Assembly (NCBI RefSeq): GCF_034092395.1
Contig: NZ_CP139301.1
Coordinates: forward strand, 992,001-1,056,000
DNA: 64,000 nt
Reading direction: 5' to 3'
DNA from: Prochlorococcus sp. MIT 1307
GTDB lineage: Bacteria > Cyanobacteriota > Cyanobacteriia > PCC-6307 > Cyanobiaceae
A program made the translations under genes and the position numbers. The notes under the pieces were generated by a model. That model was given only the letters and a program-made list of their open reading frames with translations. It was not told where the DNA came from and made no database searches. Below are positions 56,661 through 64,000 of this stretch, piece after piece (the stretch's first letter is position 1; every line of letters starts with the position of its first letter).

Positions 56661-57671
56661 TCATCTCTCTTGTAGCCACTCTGCCGCTTCACAAGCGTGA
56701 TATGTAAGGATCAAGTCAGCCCCGGCCCTTTTGAAGCTCAGCAAAGTTTCTAGTACTACTGCCTTTTCATCTATCCACCCCCTCTCTGCCGCAGCTTTCA
56801 CCATTGCATACTCTCCACTAACGTTATAGGCCGCAATAGGTAACTCAGATTCTTGCCTTAATCGATAAATAATATCCAAATAGGAAAGTCCTGGCTTAAC
56901 CATTAGAATGTCTGCTCCTTCTTGCTCGTCAAGTTGGGCTTCCGTAATAGCTTCTCGTGCATTAGCTGGATCCATTTGATATGTGCTCTTGTCTTTTGGA
57001 ATAGGCTTTGCAGATGCTGCTCGAGGGGCTGAATCCAAAGCTTCACGAAAGGGGCCGTAATAGGCAGAAGAATATTTTGCTGTGTAGCTAATGATCCCAA
57101 CATGCTCAAATCCCTCATCGTCAAGGGCTTCACGAATAGCGCCTACACGACCATCCATCATGTCACTAGGTCCGATTAAATCAGCACCAGCATTAGCCTG
57201 CACTACTGCTTGACGACATAGATATTCAATAGTCTCATCATTTAAAACCACTCCCTCAGAACTAACTATTCCATCGTGGCCATCACATGAATAAGGATCT
57301 AGAGCAACATCAGTCATCACTGTCATTTCTGGCAGCTCTTGTTTCAACCGTTGAATAGCCCTGGGAATCAACCCATTTGGATTAAAACACTCTGCAGCAT
57401 CTTCAGTTTTAAGAGATTCATCAACCTTGGGAAAAAGTACAACACATCTAATCCCAAGTTTCCAAGCTCTTTCGACTTCTGCAATTAATCCATCCAGGTC
57501 CCAGCGATTTGCGCCAGGCATCGCCGTAATTGGCTCCACATTCGCACCCTCATGCACAAACAATGGATAAATAAAATCAGCTGCTTTGAGGCTGTGCTCT
57601 TGCACCATTCCTCTCAGTGAAGAAGTCCTGCGCAGCCTTCGAGGCCGATAAGTTAAATCCATAGGGCCCAA
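56661..57671 (-). CDS. hemB: Delta-aminolevulinic acid dehydratase (porphobilinogen synthase)
   Basis: A 336-residue enzyme of tetrapyrrole synthesis, making porphobilinogen for chlorophyll, haem and cobalamin. It has RPRRLRRTSSLRGMVQEHSL, the FPKVDESLKTEDAAE loop, TDVALDPYSCDGHDGIV (the Mg-type Asp-rich site, not the Zn-type Cys cluster), and the Schiff-base lysine in ILMVKPGLSYLDII. The N-terminus may begin at the ATG at 57671 or three codons later. It is downstream of the DnaJ-like gene on the same strand by 30 bp, so they are probably co-transcribed. Confidence 0.96.
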   Translation of the reverse strand: MGPMDLTYRPRRLRRTSSLRGMVQEHSLKAADFIYPLFVHEGANVEPITAMPGANRWDLDGLIAEVERAWKLGIRCVVLFPKVDESLKTEDAAECFNPNGLIPRAIQRLKQELPEMTVMTDVALDPYSCDGHDGIVSSEGVVLNDETIEYLCRQAVVQANAGADLIGPSDMMDGRVGAIREALDDEGFEHVGIISYTAKYSSAYYGPFREALDSAPRAASAKPIPKDKSTYQMDPANAREAITEAQLDEQEGADILMVKPGLSYLDIIYRLRQESELPIAAYNVSGEYAMVKAAAERGWIDEKAVVLETLLSFKRAGADLILTYHACEAAEWLQER

Positions 57672-57701
57672 AGAAGCATCGTAATCATGGTAAATCCGAG
57701 C

Positions 57702-58688
57702 TTATATGCATGCTGACTTGAGCCAAGATTTACGGGGGTCATTGCAACGGACCTGTTGAAGCTCCTTAATGAATTTGAGCTCTTCAACCGACCATTGATC
57801 AGGAAAATCCAAAATCAGGGTCAATATTAAATCCCCTCGATCGCCATTAATAGGCCACCCTTTTCTTTTCAGTCTCAAACTCCTACCAGGAGATGTACCC
57901 GCAGGAATGTTGACTTGAGCTTCACCGTCAGGTGTCATCACTTTTACTACAGCACCTAAAGCAAGCTCATCAAAAGCAACCGGGAGTTCTCCTCTCAATA
58001 GATCTCCATCCAACCGCCAAATAGTGTGCGATTGAACCACCAGATTCAAATAGAGGTCTCCTCGCCTGCCAGTACCTGGCTGAATATTCCCTTTACCTTT
58101 TAAACGAAGCCTGGAACCAGACTTTATCCCCTTAGGGATCAGAACACTAACCTTTTCGTCATTTACAGAAAGAGTACGTTCTGTGCCATTAAAGGCCTCA
58201 GAAAAAGTGACCTTCAAAGTAGCTTCAGCATCAAGATTTATTGGAGGCCTTGAAGTACTTCTAGGGAATCCAGAACCCACTGGGAACCCTCCTGGGACCC
58301 CTCCTGGGAACCCTCCTGGGAACCCAGATCCTCCCCCTCTCGAGCCTCCAAATCTTCCTAAAAGATCATTTACAAAATCATCAAAATTGCCATAACTACC
58401 AAAATCAGCATCAAACCCCGCTCCTCCGGGTCTGTTCCCCGCCATACCATTGGTTTGATTCCAATACTGGCCGAACTGTTCATATCTACGCCGTTTATCT
58501 GGATCAGAAAGTACTTCATAAGCTTCACTGATTTCCTTAAATTTGGATTCAGCCTCTGAATTGCCAGGATTCACATCAGGATGATATTTCCTGGCCAACT
58601 TCCTAAAAGCCCGCTTAATAGAATCAGTATTAGCATTTCGCTCAACCCCAAGAACCTTGAAATAATCACGGTAACCACTAGCTGCCAT
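57702..58688 (-). CDS. DnaJ-like co-chaperone (J domain plus C-terminal substrate-binding domains)
   Basis: A 328-residue J-domain protein of the CbpA/DnaJ-type II layout. The J domain is at residues ~8-72 ([20 protein letters not shown], with [10 protein letters not shown] holding HPD), a G/F-rich linker (~85-145) with [12 protein letters not shown]-type repeats, then two C-terminal beta domains ([40 protein letters not shown]). No zinc-finger cysteines are present. It stimulates DnaK. It is divergent from bicA with 299 bp between, and lies upstream of hemB. Confidence 0.9.
   Translation of the reverse strand: MAASGYRDYFKVLGVERNANTDSIKRAFRKLARKYHPDVNPGNSEAESKFKEISEAYEVLSDPDKRRRYEQFGQYWNQTNGMAGNRPGGAGFDADFGSYGNFDDFVNDLLGRFGGSRGGGSGFPGGFPGGVPGGFPVGSGFPRSTSRPPINLDAEATLKVTFSEAFNGTERTLSVNDEKVSVLIPKGIKSGSRLRLKGKGNIQPGTGRRGDLYLNLVVQSHTIWRLDGDLLRGELPVAFDELALGAVVKVMTPDGEAQVNIPAGTSPGRSLRLKRKGWPINGDRGDLILTLILDFPDQWSVEELKFIKELQQVRCNDPRKSWLKSACI
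58281..58325. repeat. 12-bp tandem repeat in the dnaJ-like G/F linker
   Basis: About 3.75 copies of a 12-bp unit (tgggaaccctcc; copy 2 has one change) inside the DnaJ-like gene. On the minus strand it encodes Gly-Gly-Phe-Pro-type repeats. Copy number could vary between strains by slippage; it keeps the reading frame. Confidence 0.85.
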
Positions 58689-58987
58689 GAATTCCCTTGG
58701 GATGAATTGCCCAGAATTGTATGTTCTCAGTTCAAGGTTGAACTAAGAACATTCCTAATGGAGGGAAGTCCGAACGCATAACCTCCCCCCCCTCAATGAA
58801 TGGTAAAAAAGAATTACGGTAAGCAGTAGGAAAATCAATTACTTAGCAAGCCATTAATCGTTAATTCTTATTCTCAAAGACTGTTCTCCAAAAAATATCC
58901 TTACGTTTGATGATTGACCTACTTGAGCAGATCACCCTCTTCCAGATAGGCTCGATTCAATAAATTTAGTATTGGAGGGAAGCAAGA

Positions 58988-60685
58988 GTGGCAGCTTTGA
59001 TCAATGGATTTCACATAAAAAATGTACGTGGTGATGTCTTAGGAGGTCTAACAGCGGCAGTAGTGGCTTTACCTCTGGCCCTTGCCTTTGGAGAGGCTGC
59101 TCTTGGCGATGGAGGGGCAATTTATGGCCTCTACGGGGCAGTCGTGGTCGGTTTTCTAGCTGCATTATTTGGAGGAACACCGGCCCAAGTCAGTGGTCCC
59201 ACGGGGCCAATGAGTGTCACGGTGGCTGGAGTAATTGCAAGCCTTACTGCAATAGGGGTAAATCCTGAGCTTGGAGCAGGCGAAATATTACCAATGGTTA
59301 TGGCTGCAGTCGTTATTGGGGGGCTATTTCAAATTCTTTTTGGTTTGCTGAAACTCGGTAAGTACATCACTCTTGTTCCTTATTCAGTTGTATCTGGCTT
59401 CATGTCAGGAATAGGAGTAATTATTATCACAATTCAATTAGGTCCTCTTTTAGGGATAACTACAGGTGGAGGAGTACTCGAGTCTTTAAAAAGATTAGTT
59501 GAGAATTTTGAACCAAATGGAGCCGCAATATCAGTTTCAATAATGACTCTTGCAATAGTTTTTCTTACACCAAGAAAGATCAGTCAATGGATACCTTCTC
59601 CTCTTCTAGCATTATTAATAGTTACTCCTTTGTCAGTTTGGATTTTTAATGATTCATCTCTAATCGAAAAGGGAGTGAATCCTTTACCTCGGATTGGAAC
59701 TATCCCTGAAGGAGGTCTATCCTTCTCTTTACCTAATCTTCAAGATAATTTTCCTGTAATAATTCAAGCAGGACTTGTTTTAGCAGTCCTTGGTGCAATT
59801 GATTCCCTTCTCACATCACTAGTAGCAGACAATATCTCACAAACACGTCATAACTCTGATAGAGAGCTGATAGGTCAAGGAATTGGTAATAGTGTCGCAG
59901 GCCTATTTAGTGGGCTCCCTGGAGCAGGAGCAACAATGAGAACAGTGATAAATGTGAAGTCTGGTGGAAGTACGCCAATATCTGGAATGGTTCATTCAAT
60001 AGTTTTGCTAATAGTTTTGCTAGGTGCAGGATCATTGGCTGCAGAAATTCCAAAGGCTTTGTTGGCAGGAATTCTTATAAAAGTTGGTCTTGACATTATT
60101 GACTGGGGTTTTCTGAAAAGAGCGCATCGTCTTTCCTTAAAAACCGCAGCAGTAATGTATGGAGTGCTATTAATGACAGTTTTCTGGGATCTTATCTCTG
60201 CTGTTTTAGTAGGTGTATTTGTTGCAAATATGCTGACAATTGACTCTATAACTCAAACACAATTACAAGGAATGGAAGCAGATAACCCTCTCAGAGATTC
60301 CACAGGAGATGATTTTAGCGAGTTACCTCTACCCTTCGAAGAGCAAACACTGCTAGATAAGTGCTCAGGTGAGGTAATGCTTTTCAGGCTTCGTGGACCT
60401 ATGAGCTTTGGGGCCGCAAAAGGTATTAGCGAAAGAATGATGCTCGTTAGAAATTACAAGGTGCTGATTCTTGATATCACTGATGTACCACGTTTAGGAG
60501 TAACAGCTACTTTGGCAATCGAAGAAATGGTTGAAGAAGCGAAAGCAAATGAGCGAAAAGCTTATGTTGCTGGAGCAGGAATAAGTGGGAATGTCAGAGA
60601 TCGTCTTGCTAAATTTGGTATTGAAGGAGTGTTAGCAACTAGGAAAGAGGCACTTGAAGCTGCTTTAAATGATATTCAGGTATAA
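58988..60685 (+). CDS. bicA: SulP-family bicarbonate transporter (BicA-like)
   Basis: A 565-residue SulP transporter with about 12-14 membrane helices and a C-terminal STAS domain (~430-560; LFRLRGPMSFGAAKGI, VLILDITDVPRLGVTATLA). Motifs include DVLGGLTAAVVALPLALAFG and FGGTPAQVSGPTGPMSV. Cyanobacterial BicA is a sodium-dependent, low-affinity, high-flux bicarbonate importer. The start is a GTG at 58988 with a GGAGG site 9 nt upstream. It is the first gene in the bicA-sbtA-sbtB cluster, which supports the assignment over a sulfate transporter. Confidence 0.88.
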   Translation: MAALINGFHIKNVRGDVLGGLTAAVVALPLALAFGEAALGDGGAIYGLYGAVVVGFLAALFGGTPAQVSGPTGPMSVTVAGVIASLTAIGVNPELGAGEILPMVMAAVVIGGLFQILFGLLKLGKYITLVPYSVVSGFMSGIGVIIITIQLGPLLGITTGGGVLESLKRLVENFEPNGAAISVSIMTLAIVFLTPRKISQWIPSPLLALLIVTPLSVWIFNDSSLIEKGVNPLPRIGTIPEGGLSFSLPNLQDNFPVIIQAGLVLAVLGAIDSLLTSLVADNISQTRHNSDRELIGQGIGNSVAGLFSGLPGAGATMRTVINVKSGGSTPISGMVHSIVLLIVLLGAGSLAAEIPKALLAGILIKVGLDIIDWGFLKRAHRLSLKTAAVMYGVLLMTVFWDLISAVLVGVFVANMLTIDSITQTQLQGMEADNPLRDSTGDDFSELPLPFEEQTLLDKCSGEVMLFRLRGPMSFGAAKGISERMMLVRNYKVLILDITDVPRLGVTATLAIEEMVEEAKANERKAYVAGAGISGNVRDRLAKFGIEGVLATRKEALEAALNDIQV

Positions 60686-60739
60686 ATTCAGATATATCAA
60701 TCAATCCCTTTAACACTCAACTAATTTCACAAGAATTAT

Positions 60740-61735
60740 ATGGATACAAGCCTCATCCTACAAAATGTATTAACGCCTCCGGTTCTTTTCTTCTTTCTTG
60801 GAGCTTCAGCCGTCTTACTTAAATCTGATCTAGAGATTCCAGCACCACTGCCAAAGCTCTTTTCATTATATCTACTTCTTGCAATTGGCTTTAAAGGGGG
60901 AATTGAGTTATATCAAAGTGGCTTTGGAGGTCCTGTTATCCCAACTATAGTTGCAGCAATAGTAATGTCTCTTGTAATACCACTTATTTGTTTTTGCATC
61001 CTCAGAATAAAGTTAAATGTATTTAATTCTGCAGCAATTGCAGCTGCTTATGGTTCAATCAGTGCAGTTACATTCATAACTGCAGAAAGTTTCTTATACA
61101 GTCAAAATATTCAATTCGATGGCTTCATGGTTGCTGCTCTCGCAATCATGGAGTCACCAGCAATAATAGTTGGTCTTTTACTTGTAAAAATAGCAGCTCC
61201 GAAAGAAAGGCCTTTAGAAAGAACAATGAAGTGGAGAGAAATCCTCCACGAATCAATGTTAAATGGTTCAGTTTACTTATTATTGGGCAGCTTATTAATA
61301 GGGTTCTTAACAGTTGCATTTAACCCTTTAGGAGTCACAAAAATGCAACCTTTTACTGTCAAACTTTTCTATGGAGTCGAATGCTTCTTTCTACTTGATA
61401 TGGGAATTGTTGCAGCTCAAAGACTTCCTGCACTTAAAAAAGCAGGCTCCTTCTTAATTGTTTTTGCCGTAGGCATGCCAATTTTCAATGCAGTAATTGG
61501 TGTATTTGTTGCAAAAATGTTGGAGCTAGGCCCAGGAAATGCATTGTTATTTGTGGTGCTATGTGCAAGCGCATCTTATCTTGCTGTTCCAGCGGCAATG
61601 AGAATGACAGTCCCAGAAGCAAAATCAAGCTATTACATCTCAACAACACTTGGACTTACTTTCCCATTCAATATAGTTATAGGTATCCCAGTCTATATGG
61701 GATTAGTAAATCGATTAATCCCACTGACATCCTGA
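60740..61735 (+). CDS. sbtA: Sodium-dependent bicarbonate transporter SbtA
   Basis: A 331-residue protein with about ten membrane helices, matching SbtA (DUF897). Motifs: LTPPVLFFFLGASAVLLKSD at the start, GFKGGIELYQSG, AAYGSISAVTFITAESFL, and MESPAIIVGLLLVK. SbtA imports bicarbonate with high affinity. It begins 55 bp after bicA, and sbtB (its PII-like regulator) follows 5 bp after its stop. The cluster gives both low- and high-affinity bicarbonate uptake for carboxysomal carbon fixation. Confidence 0.95.
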   Translation: MDTSLILQNVLTPPVLFFFLGASAVLLKSDLEIPAPLPKLFSLYLLLAIGFKGGIELYQSGFGGPVIPTIVAAIVMSLVIPLICFCILRIKLNVFNSAAIAAAYGSISAVTFITAESFLYSQNIQFDGFMVAALAIMESPAIIVGLLLVKIAAPKERPLERTMKWREILHESMLNGSVYLLLGSLLIGFLTVAFNPLGVTKMQPFTVKLFYGVECFFLLDMGIVAAQRLPALKKAGSFLIVFAVGMPIFNAVIGVFVAKMLELGPGNALLFVVLCASASYLAVPAAMRMTVPEAKSSYYISTTLGLTFPFNIVIGIPVYMGLVNRLIPLTS

Positions 61736-61739
61736 TCAA

Positions 61740-62030
61740 ATGAAAAACATGAAGCGTTTAGATCTTATTTTTAGTGAGAGAGAATTAGATGAAATGATCA
61801 AATGCCTGGAAAAAGCAGAAGTTCCTGGTTATACAGTTATGAAGCATGTAACTGGGAGAGGGCCTGAAAGAGTTGTTTCAGAAGACATGGAGTTTACCGG
61901 CCTTGGAGCGAATGCACATGTAATTATTTTTTGCCCAGAGGAATTATTAGAGAGAATAAAAGTCAATATCCAGCCTATTCTTAGTTATTACGGTGGCGTT
62001 GCTTATACTTCTGAAGCGAATCCACTCTAA
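61740..62030 (+). CDS. sbtB: PII-like regulator SbtB
   Basis: A 96-residue PII-fold protein. The start is LDLIFSERELDEMIKCLEKA, then the T-loop region GYTVMKHVTGRGPERVVSED and ANAHVIIFCPEELLERIKVN, and ends YYGGVAYTSEANPL. SbtB binds adenine nucleotides including cAMP and controls SbtA. It lacks a C-terminal CGPxGC redox loop found in some freshwater homologues. The ATG at 61740 is 5 bp after sbtA; a second ATG at 61749 is possible. Confidence 0.92.
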   Translation: MKNMKRLDLIFSERELDEMIKCLEKAEVPGYTVMKHVTGRGPERVVSEDMEFTGLGANAHVIIFCPEELLERIKVNIQPILSYYGGVAYTSEANPL

Positions 62031-62117
62031 TCAAGAAGCAAGCAATTACCTAAGTTGATTATATCTAAGCATATCCTTATATTAATTTGAATTGTTTTTC
62101 AATGTAAATATCTTCTC

Positions 62118-63074
62118 TCAAGCATGCACCCAATCCACACGAATTGATTTACGACTATTCAAAAATCGATCTATGGCCATTGCTGCAATACATCCATCAG
62201 ATGCTGCAACTACTGCTTGCTTAAAAGGAGTATTACGAATATCACCAATAGCCCAAACACCTTCAGAAGTAGTAGACATAAAGTCATCCACAACAACACC
62301 CCCATCTTCTCTTAAAGCAACTTGGCCTCCAAGAAAATCAGTAATCGGTTTAGAGCCACTCATATACACAAAAACCCCCTCTAAAGATAAAGATTGCTGA
62401 TTCTCGTCTGAGCGAGATTTCACTTTAATTCCACTAACACCACTTTCATTTCCCTCTATTTGCATCAACCTTGTTTTGCTCCAATGGCGAACATTGTGCT
62501 GAGAAATTAAAGCTTTAGCCTCTAAATCATCATCTTTAGGATCATTGGACGTAATCCAATGGACTATCGAAGCAAACTTTGTCAGTACCTGAGCCTCCTC
62601 GACAGCCTCCTTATTTGTGCCAACTACTGCAACTTCACGCCCTTTATAAAATGCACCATCACATGTAGCGCAATAACTCACTCCTCGTCCAAGAAAATCA
62701 GCCTCTCCCTTAAAGGAAGCTGGTCGGCCCATGGCCCCGCTAGCTAGTACCAATGAACGTCCTTTAAATGTTCCCTCAGGTGTATAAACCGTTTTCCAAT
62801 CTCCATTAACATCAACCCCAAAAACCTGGGCGCGACGAAAATCCGTACCGTATTCAATTGCTTGATCCCGCATCAAAGTAAGCAGAGCTTCTCCGCTCAT
62901 TTCACTTGATACTCCAGGATAATTAGCAATTTGATGTGTGATGGCCAAGGCGCCCACTGCAGGATTCTTGTCCAGAATCACTGTCTTTAAATTGGCTCTG
63001 GCTGTGTAAAGCGCACAGGTACAACCTGCAGGTCCACCTCCCACAATCACAACATCAGCTTCTATTGTTTCCAA
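62118..63074 (-). CDS. Thioredoxin-reductase-like flavoprotein without NADPH motifs (DDOR/FFTR-like)
   Basis: A 318-residue NTR-type flavoprotein. FAD motifs are VVIVGGGPAGCTCALYTARA (residues 8-27) and the C-terminal GVWAIGDIRNTPFKQAVVAA. The redox motif CATC lies at 135-138. Where NADPH-dependent enzymes have GGGNSAxEEA and an HRR-type motif, this has VVGTNKEAVEEAQVL (~150-164) and HWITSNDPKD, so the NADPH site appears lost. This fits the NADPH-independent (ferredoxin- or diflavin-linked, DDOR/FFTR-like) reductases reported in cyanobacteria. It is monocistronic and convergent with sbtB. Confidence 0.83.
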   Translation of the reverse strand: METIEADVVIVGGGPAGCTCALYTARANLKTVILDKNPAVGALAITHQIANYPGVSSEMSGEALLTLMRDQAIEYGTDFRRAQVFGVDVNGDWKTVYTPEGTFKGRSLVLASGAMGRPASFKGEADFLGRGVSYCATCDGAFYKGREVAVVGTNKEAVEEAQVLTKFASIVHWITSNDPKDDDLEAKALISQHNVRHWSKTRLMQIEGNESGVSGIKVKSRSDENQQSLSLEGVFVYMSGSKPITDFLGGQVALREDGGVVVDDFMSTTSEGVWAIGDIRNTPFKQAVVAASDGCIAAMAIDRFLNSRKSIRVDWVHA

Positions 63075-63326
63075 TGGGAAGGTCTCCTTAAGAGCTTTGA
63101 CTTATGGCAACAGAATCAGCATATGAAACTAGGAGAGGAAGTGCCTTAAAAAAATCCGACTTCTCCCCTCATTAGCTTCATTTCTTATCCTCTCAGAACT
63201 TTAGTGAAGAAAAGATCCCTTAAAGAAAATTTTCAAGCTCCTCAGTGGCACTTAGACAAAATGTAAAAAGCCAATTCAGCTGAATCGAGCTATTACAAGC
63301 TTACAAATGGAGCATCACAGGTAAGT

Positions 63327-63827
63327 GTGCAATTACAAATGATGGCGCAAGAAAAAACGAAAAAAATTTCAAGCTTCTGGATTAGCCCACTCTTGGTGGG
63401 ATGCTGCTTAGCGGCAGGATATGAAGTCACTCATAGAGCCATGCTCAATAAACACAACCAAAACCGACCAAAAATAAAATTCTTGTCTATCCCTCACACG
63501 TTCTCCAACAGAAAACGGGAAGCATTCCAAAGTTCTAATCAAGGCATGGCTTCGGGCTTAAAAACGAATGGAAATTTAGGAAATATAAAGCCCAAGAAAG
63601 CAGAGAAAAAACAGATTTCAAAATTTGCAGAGCTTCAAGAAGCAGAAATGCAAACTGCTTTAGAAGCTCTGGAAAACAATGAGACCCAAGATAAGGAGAT
63701 GAAACTAAAGAAACCAAAAAGAACTAGAAACACACCTAAACCAAAAGAGTTCCCAAGCTCAAATTCACAATTAATGGCCAGAGAAAAAAAATTTGATGAG
63801 CTTTTTAAAGCACTTCTTGAACCTTAA
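63327..63827 (+). CDS. Conserved hypothetical membrane-anchored protein, 166 aa
   Basis: Unrecognised protein with one N-terminal membrane segment (FWISPLLVGCCLAAGYEVTH) and a long Lys/Glu/Gln-rich, probably disordered or coiled tail ending in FDELFKALLEP. The GTG at 63327 has an AGGTAA site 5 nt upstream; ATGs at 63339 and 63342 are alternatives. It precedes the last partial gene by 43 bp on the same strand. Confidence 0.6.
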   Translation: MQLQMMAQEKTKKISSFWISPLLVGCCLAAGYEVTHRAMLNKHNQNRPKIKFLSIPHTFSNRKREAFQSSNQGMASGLKTNGNLGNIKPKKAEKKQISKFAELQEAEMQTALEALENNETQDKEMKLKKPKRTRNTPKPKEFPSSNSQLMAREKKFDELFKALLEP

Positions 63828-63870
63828 CCAAGCCATGGTCTATCACTGTTTCTTGTAGGAGAGATAACTA

Positions 63871-64000
63871 ATGAGTGCTTCTGACAACCTTCTAAAAGCC
63901 ACCCTTAACCGCCTAGGAGTGCGAATAGGGGAAAAGCTTATAAAATCAGTTGCTGAACTAGCCGTCATCGCGCAAGACGCGCCTGAGAGGCTTCGAACCG
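63871..64000 (+). CDS. Conserved cyanobacterial hypothetical protein, 5' part only
   Basis: Begins at ATG 63871 after an AGGAGAG ribosome site and stays open to the window end. The first 43 residues read MSASDNLLKATLNRLGVRIG, then EKLIKSVAELAVIAQDAPER and LRT. The pattern (helix with RxGxxLxxSVAELA) is like a small helical protein seen in many cyanobacteria. Function and full length unknown. Confidence 0.6.
   Translation, partial: MSASDNLLKATLNRLGVRIGEKLIKSVAELAVIAQDAPERLRT

Noticed and set aside
63103-63174. 23-codon ORF (ATG at 63103) between the flavoprotein and the 166-aa gene
   Set aside because: No ribosome site, short, and no match to small genes such as infA or hli that I considered.
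1-64000. Mobile elements, prophage, CRISPR arrays, toxin-antitoxin or defence islands
   Set aside because: None seen; gene content is core picocyanobacterial throughout, and neither tRNA gene has a flanking duplicate or integrase.

Overview
The window comes from a marine picocyanobacterium, most likely a low-light-adapted Prochlorococcus. Evidence seen in the sequence: photosystem II genes (psbO, psbH, psbI), CP12, the carotene hydroxylase crtR, the nitrogen regulator ntcA, a bicA-sbtA-sbtB bicarbonate-uptake cluster, several cyanobacteria-only families (DUF3146, DUF3084, DUF3177, DUF3769, Ycf20), short intergenic spaces, and a base composition I judge by eye to be about 40% GC. No phycobilisome gene, transposon, prophage, CRISPR array or rRNA is visible. 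Nearly all genes are core housekeeping genes, so this is conserved backbone and not a genomic island.

Layout. 1-8 kb: end of cobS, a sensor kinase, an esterase, purH, a DoxX protein, ispH and the ammonium transporter amt. 8-16 kb: sfsA, murJ, two small conserved proteins, tRNA-Arg(ACG), glyA, cinA and leuCD. 16-23 kb: a large LptD-like outer-membrane protein (DUF3769), psbI and an unlisted 55-codon ORF on the minus strand; psbH-tatA-pth-DUF3146 on the plus strand; then a YqgF-like nuclease, DUF3084 and ntcA. 23-30 kb: rph, a cobO-like gene with a degenerate P-loop, dcd, thyX, a thioredoxin-like protein, glmM, trmB and DUF3177. 30-38 kb: ileS, a Ycf66-like protein, tRNA-Leu(UAG), crtR, gatC, a creatininase-family protein, a 3-methyladenine glycosylase, pyrB and ycf20. 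38-47.5 kb: coaBC, psbO, sat, ftsH, a KDPG-aldolase-like gene, aroC, a 0.6 kb gene-poor gap, and an aspartoacylase. 47.5-58.7 kb: a GST-like protein, DUF2301, an ABC-F ATPase, cp12, obg, mutS2, a glyoxalase-like protein, hemB and a DnaJ-like protein. 58.9-64 kb: bicA-sbtA-sbtB, a thioredoxin-reductase-like flavoprotein without the usual NADPH motifs, and two small conserved genes, the last cut by the window end.

Main points of interest: (1) the aroC-aspartoacylase interval, which as I recall holds psbA in other Prochlorococcus, has no psbA here and contains only short basic ORF fragments; (2) a hidden 55-aa ORF lies just upstream of psbI, and psbN is not in its common place beside psbH; (3) the CobO-like protein keeps the family's C-terminal motifs but has lost the Walker A loop; (4) the thioredoxin-reductase-like protein keeps FAD and CxxC motifs but not the NADPH motifs, which fits the NADPH-independent (DDOR/FFTR-like) type; (5) a near-consensus NtcA box with correct spacing to a -10 hexamer precedes ntcA; (6) CP12 has only its C-terminal cysteine pair. 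I do not see a wholly new multi-gene system.
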